From positions 1 through 11,852 of the forward strand of contig JAJTBK010000252.1 of the NCBI GenBank assembly GCA_021286965.1: a stretch of 11,852 bases of DNA, written 5' to 3'. Positions 7,201 through 11,852 of this stretch are shown one piece after another; within the stretch, counting starts at the first letter, position 1; each line of letters opens with the position of its first letter. The notes under the pieces were generated by a model. The model was not told where the DNA came from. It ran no database searches and saw only the letters and a program-made list of their open reading frames with translations. The translations under genes and the position numbers were made by a program. This DNA comes from Comamonadaceae bacterium (GTDB taxonomy: Bacteria; Pseudomonadota; Gammaproteobacteria; Burkholderiales; Burkholderiaceae_C).

Positions 7201-8302
7201 GAGTACCTTGAGCCCCCAAGCCCCCACCGCCAGCGCCCTGACCTGGCCCACCCCCGAACGCGCCGCCGCCTGCGCCCAGTGGCTCGCCGCCCTGGCCCCG
7301 GCCCACGGCCTGCGCCCCGAAACCCTGCGCCTGGCCAGCGCTGACGCCAGCTTTCGCCGCTACCTGCGCCTCGATACCCAGGAGGGGCGCACGCTGATCG
7401 TCATGGACGCGCCGCCGGCGCAAGAAAACTGCCGCCCCTTCGTGCAGGTGCAGGCGCTGCTGCAGGTCGCCGGCCTGCCGGTGCCCGCCATCCTGGCCTG
7501 GGACGAGGCGCAGGGCTTCATGCTGCTGTCCGACCTGGGCGCGCACACGGCCATCAGCGCGCTGCAGCCCGAGCGCCCGCAAGAGGCCGCGCCGCTGTAC
7601 CGCCAGGCCAGCGACCTGCTGCTGCAGCTGCAGCAGCGCGCCTGCGCCGACAGCCTGCCGGCCTACGACGAGGCCCTGCTGCGGCGCGAGCTGCAGCTGT
7701 TTCCCGACTGGTACGTGGCGCAGCACCGCCAGGTGCGCCTGGACGCGGCGCAGCAGGCCAGCCTGGCGCAGGTCTATGGCCAGATCGTGGCGCACAACCT
7801 GGCTGTGCCCAGCGTCTTCGTGCACCGCGACTTCATGCTGCGCAACCTTATGCTCGGTGCGCCCGGCGCGCCCCTGGGCCTGCTCGATTTTCAGGACGCA
7901 GTGCGCGGCCCCATCACCTACGACATTGCCAGCCTGCTGCGCGACGCCTTCATCAGCTGGGAGGAAGACTTCATCATCGACATCGCCGTGCGCTACTGGG
8001 AAAAAGCACGCAAGGCCGGCCTGCTGGGCGCGGCCAGCAGCAGTGGCTGGGGCGCCGACTTTGGCGAGTTCTACCGCGCCGTTGAATGGATGGGGCTGCA
8101 GCGCCACCTGAAAGTGGCCGGTATTTTTGCCCGCCTGACGCTGCGCGACGGCAAGCCCAAATACCTGGCGGATGCGCCGCGCTTCATCGCCTACATCCGC
8201 GCCACCTGCGCGCGCTACCGTGAGCTGGCGCCGCTCTTGCGCCTGGTCGATCAGATCGAAGGCAGCAGCGCCCCCATGGGCTATGCCTTTGGCCGCATGT
8301 GA
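7199..8302 (+). CDS. amgK: N-acetylmuramate/N-acetylglucosamine kinase AmgK (anomeric sugar kinase)
   Basis: AmgK phosphorylates MurNAc (and GlcNAc) at the anomeric position, feeding recovered cell-wall sugar back to UDP-MurNAc and bypassing de novo synthesis; this recycling route lowers sensitivity to fosfomycin. The 367-residue protein has the aminoglycoside-phosphotransferase fold: an N-lobe with SADASFRRYLRL (47-58) and LIVMDAPP (66-73), catalytic loop VHRDFMLRNLML (208-219, Asp211 and Asn216) and metal-binding LLDFQDAVRGPITYDIASLL (228-247, Asp230). It is placed head-to-head with lptD, an arrangement I recall from other proteobacteria. Its usual partner murU, the uridylyltransferase of the same pathway, does not follow; rsmE does. 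The start codon overlaps the lptD start and has no SD sequence. A general phosphotransferase of other specificity is the alternative. Confidence 0.9.
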   Translation: MSTLSPQAPTASALTWPTPERAAACAQWLAALAPAHGLRPETLRLASADASFRRYLRLDTQEGRTLIVMDAPPAQENCRPFVQVQALLQVAGLPVPAILAWDEAQGFMLLSDLGAHTAISALQPERPQEAAPLYRQASDLLLQLQQRACADSLPAYDEALLRRELQLFPDWYVAQHRQVRLDAAQQASLAQVYGQIVAHNLAVPSVFVHRDFMLRNLMLGAPGAPLGLLDFQDAVRGPITYDIASLLRDAFISWEEDFIIDIAVRYWEKARKAGLLGAASSSGWGADFGEFYRAVEWMGLQRHLKVAGIFARLTLRDGKPKYLADAPRFIAYIRATCARYRELAPLLRLVDQIEGSSAPMGYAFGRM

Positions 8303-8375
8303 TGCTGAAATTTTGAATGAAATACGGCTCTAGCGCTTATGGAATAATCGCTAGCAGCTATTAAATTAATAGTAA
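8303..8375 (+). repeat. AT-rich stem-loop intergenic repeat between amgK and rsmE
   Basis: This 73-bp gap is far richer in A/T than the surrounding genes. It holds CTAGCGCTTAT (8330-8340) pairing with ATAATCGCTAG (8344-8354), one C-T mismatch, GGA loop. A perfect 15-nt palindrome follows, CTATTAA-A-TTAATAG (8358-8372), ending 3 nt before the rsmE ATG. The arrangement (TAGCGCTT, CGCTAGCAGCTAT, AATTAATAG) resembles a short repeat I recall between genes of Comamonadaceae; copy number cannot be judged from one window. It could end amgK transcription, and TATTAA at 8359-8364 could act as a -10 for rsmE. Confidence 0.55.
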
Positions 8376-9107
8376 ATGCCGCGTTTTTACTGCCCCCTGC
8401 CGCTGGCCAGCGGCGCTGAACTGGAGCTGCCCGAGGGCGCCGCGCGCCACGTGCAGGTGCTGCGCCTGCAACCGGGCGCGGCCATCACCTTGTTTGACGG
8501 CCAGGGCGACGAATGGCCGGCCCAGGTGCTGCACATGGGCCGCAGCAGCGTGCGCGTGCAGCTCGGTGCGCCCGAGCGCGTGGAACGTGAGGCGGCGCGC
8601 CCCATCCACCTGCTCGCCGGCATTACGGCGGGCGAGCGCATGGAGTGGCTGATCGAAAAAGCCACCGAGCTGGGCGTCGCCAGCCTTACCCCCATTGCGG
8701 CCGAGCGCAGCGTGCTCAAGCTCAAGGGCGAGCGCGCCGACAAAAAACAGGCCCACTGGCAGGCCATCGCCATTGCCGCCTGCGAGCAATGCGGGCGCAA
8801 CCGCGTGCCCACCATCCACCCCGCCGCCACGCTGGCCCAGGCCCTGGCGGCGCTGCCTGCGGTTGAGCCGGAGCAGCCGGGCCAGCGCCTGCTGCTGTCG
8901 TTGCAGGCCGATAGCAAGCCGCTGCGCCAGGCGGCGGCGTCGGGCAGCGGCGCGCTGTGGTTCCTCTCCGGCCCCGAAGGCGGCCTGGCGCCGGCCGAAG
9001 AAGCCCAGGCCCTGGCCGCCGGCTTTGCCGCCGTCACCCTGGGCCCGCGCGTGCTGCGCGCGGAAACCGCGCCGCTGGCGGCGCTGGCGGGCTTGTTGCT
9101 CGACTGA
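8376..9107 (+). CDS. rsmE: 16S rRNA (uracil1498-N3)-methyltransferase RsmE
   Basis: RsmE methylates N3 of U1498 in 16S rRNA, near the decoding site, using S-adenosylmethionine; it acts on the assembled 30S subunit. The 243-residue protein has the family layout: an N-terminal PUA-like RNA-binding domain (about 1-70, with ARHVQVLRLQPG at 23-34) and a SPOUT methyltransferase domain with a C-terminal trefoil knot. Visible motifs are WLIEKATELGV (91-101), the HWQAIAIAACEQCGRNRVP block (127-145, Glu137, Gln138 and Arg141), LSGPEGG (197-203) and LGPRVLRAETA (222-232). The last two form the SAM-binding knot. The start ATG has no SD sequence and follows an AT-rich palindrome directly, so the mRNA may be leaderless. 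The stop lies 12 nt from that of the convergent YkgJ-type gene. Confidence 0.96.
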   Translation: MPRFYCPLPLASGAELELPEGAARHVQVLRLQPGAAITLFDGQGDEWPAQVLHMGRSSVRVQLGAPERVEREAARPIHLLAGITAGERMEWLIEKATELGVASLTPIAAERSVLKLKGERADKKQAHWQAIAIAACEQCGRNRVPTIHPAATLAQALAALPAVEPEQPGQRLLLSLQADSKPLRQAAASGSGALWFLSGPEGGLAPAEEAQALAAGFAAVTLGPRVLRAETAPLAALAGLLLD

Positions 9108-9119
9108 TGCAGCGCTGAA

Positions 9120-9530
9120 TTAGCGCTTGGTCAGCGCCTGCGGCCCGTAGGCGCACCAGCCCGGGCGTGGGCTCTTGGTTTGCGGGTGCAGGCGGCAGGT
9201 GTCGGGGCGCTGCGCGTACACGGTGCAGCGGCGTGTGGCGGCATCGAGCAGCTGGCAGTCGCCGCTGGCGCGCCGCGCCAGGGTGAAGAGGGCGTGCTTG
9301 TGGCTGAAGTGCGCGATCAGCCGCGCTTTTTCCAGCCGCTTGGCAATGCGGCGGATGTCCTCGTGCTCGGCCTCGAAGGCATCGACCCAGCCCAGGCGCA
9401 CCAGATCGGGCAGGCGCACCTCCAGCGGCATGGTGCAACAGTTGGCCGCGCAGCTGTCGCACAGCCCGGCGCGGTAGCGCGTCCAGGTGTCGGGGCGGTC
9501 AACGTCAACGATGGCAATGTGGGTGCGCAT
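9120..9530 (-). CDS. YkgJ-type cysteine-cluster (putative metal-binding) protein
   Basis: A 136-residue cytoplasmic protein of the widespread YkgJ/CxxCxxxCC family, thought to bind zinc or an iron-sulfur cluster; the biological role is not established. Eight cysteines are visible: C24, C27, C31 and C32 form the signature CDSCAANCC; C92, C102, C112 and C126 lie in the second half (GDCQLLD, RRCTVYAQRPDTCRLHP, GWCAYG). There is no signal peptide or membrane segment. The ATG at 9530 has no SD sequence (ACAGTTCCCCC before it), so the start is less certain. The family signal begins by about residue 14 (DTWTRYRAGLC). It lies downstream of gyrB on the same strand with a 129-bp gap and may be read from gyrB transcripts. 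It converges on rsmE. Confidence 0.85.
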   Translation of the reverse strand: MRTHIAIVDVDRPDTWTRYRAGLCDSCAANCCTMPLEVRLPDLVRLGWVDAFEAEHEDIRRIAKRLEKARLIAHFSHKHALFTLARRASGDCQLLDAATRRCTVYAQRPDTCRLHPQTKSPRPGWCAYGPQALTKR

Positions 9531-9659
9531 GGGGGAACTGTGGGGTTGGCCCCATGTGGTTGCCGTCGATCAAGGCCGCTGGGTGCCGATGCAGATGCTG
9601 GGCGATGGTGGCGCCTGCATCGGTGGACAAGTCCATGCCTGCCATGGCGACGAGCGAAC
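9531..9659 (-). other. gyrB to ykgJ-type gene intergenic region with two inverted repeats
   Basis: The 129-bp gap contains an 8-bp perfect inverted repeat, CGATGCAG (9587-9594) and CTGCATCG (9615-9622), and a smaller hairpin TGGGG-TTGG-CCCCA (9541-9554) just before the YkgJ-type start. Neither is followed by a T-run on the minus strand, so a factor-independent terminator is not supported. No convincing sigma-70 promoter is visible. A 46-codon His-rich frame crosses the gap (see findings). Confidence 0.35.

Positions 9660-11852
<2,193 letters not shown>

Noticed and set aside
5440..7344. Very long open frame (634 codons) on the plus strand opposite lptD
   Set aside because: It mirrors LptD codons in GC-rich DNA, has a low-complexity Ala/Arg/Gly/Gln composition and no recognisable motif. 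lptD on the other strand has full domain structure.
7193..8107. 304-codon open frame on the minus strand opposite amgK
   Set aside because: It is an antisense shadow with repetitive Gln/Ala/Gly content; AmgK has the kinase catalytic motifs on the other strand.
9111..9127. AGCGCT repeated around GAATT between the convergent rsmE and YkgJ-type stops, as a two-way terminator
   Set aside because: The stem is only 6 bp and AGCGCT is self-complementary anyway. No T-run follows on either strand.
9622..9630. TTGTCCACC on the minus strand as a DnaA box
   Set aside because: A single site with two differences from TTATCCACA and no cluster of others nearby; expected by chance.

Overview
The window is a compact, GC-rich stretch of bacterial chromosome. 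Gene content, protein families and codon use point to a betaproteobacterium of the order Burkholderiales, most likely Comamonadaceae (Acidovorax-like). Three things support this: the lptD-surA-ksgA block divergent from amgK, a GyrB with the long insert seen in Gram-negative enzymes, and an AT-rich stem-loop repeat before rsmE that resembles an intergenic repeat I recall from Comamonadaceae. The family-level placement is inference. I see no insertion sequence, prophage, CRISPR array, tRNA or rRNA.

Layout. (1) 1-1257 (+): 3' part of maeB, a malic enzyme with a phosphotransacetylase-like tail, closed by a clear intrinsic terminator. (2) 1383-2326 (+): a two-gene unit encoding a secreted RNase Sa/T1-type guanyl-specific ribonuclease and its barstar-type inhibitor, joined by an ATGA overlap. 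The RNase leader can fold into a long hairpin that buries its Shine-Dalgarno (SD) sequence and the first base of its start codon. (3) 2327-2484: 158 bp without a firm gene, holding a compound hairpin and a short codon-biased open frame. (4) 7200-2485 (-): lptD, surA and ksgA in tight order (22-nt gap, then a 4-nt overlap), an outer-membrane biogenesis block plus 16S rRNA dimethylation. pdxA, often found between surA and ksgA, is absent. (5) 7199-9107 (+): amgK (amino-sugar kinase of peptidoglycan recycling), whose start codon overlaps that of the divergent lptD, then rsmE (16S rRNA m3U1498 methyltransferase) behind an AT-rich repeat. murU, the usual partner of amgK, is not next to it. (6) 9530-9120 (-): a small YkgJ-type cysteine-cluster protein, convergent with rsmE. 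(7) 11852-9660 (-): most of gyrB, cut by the window edge.

Most genes are housekeeping: envelope assembly (LptD, and SurA which folds LptD), wall recycling (AmgK), ribosome maturation (KsgA, RsmE), DNA topology (GyrB) and carbon metabolism (MaeB). gyrB often lies beside dnaA-dnaN, so the replication origin may lie just beyond the right edge; that is inference. The one accessory-looking module is the RNase/barstar pair. Its leader structure and the odd sequence at its 3' end are the places I would look first for something new. I found no convincing large undescribed system.
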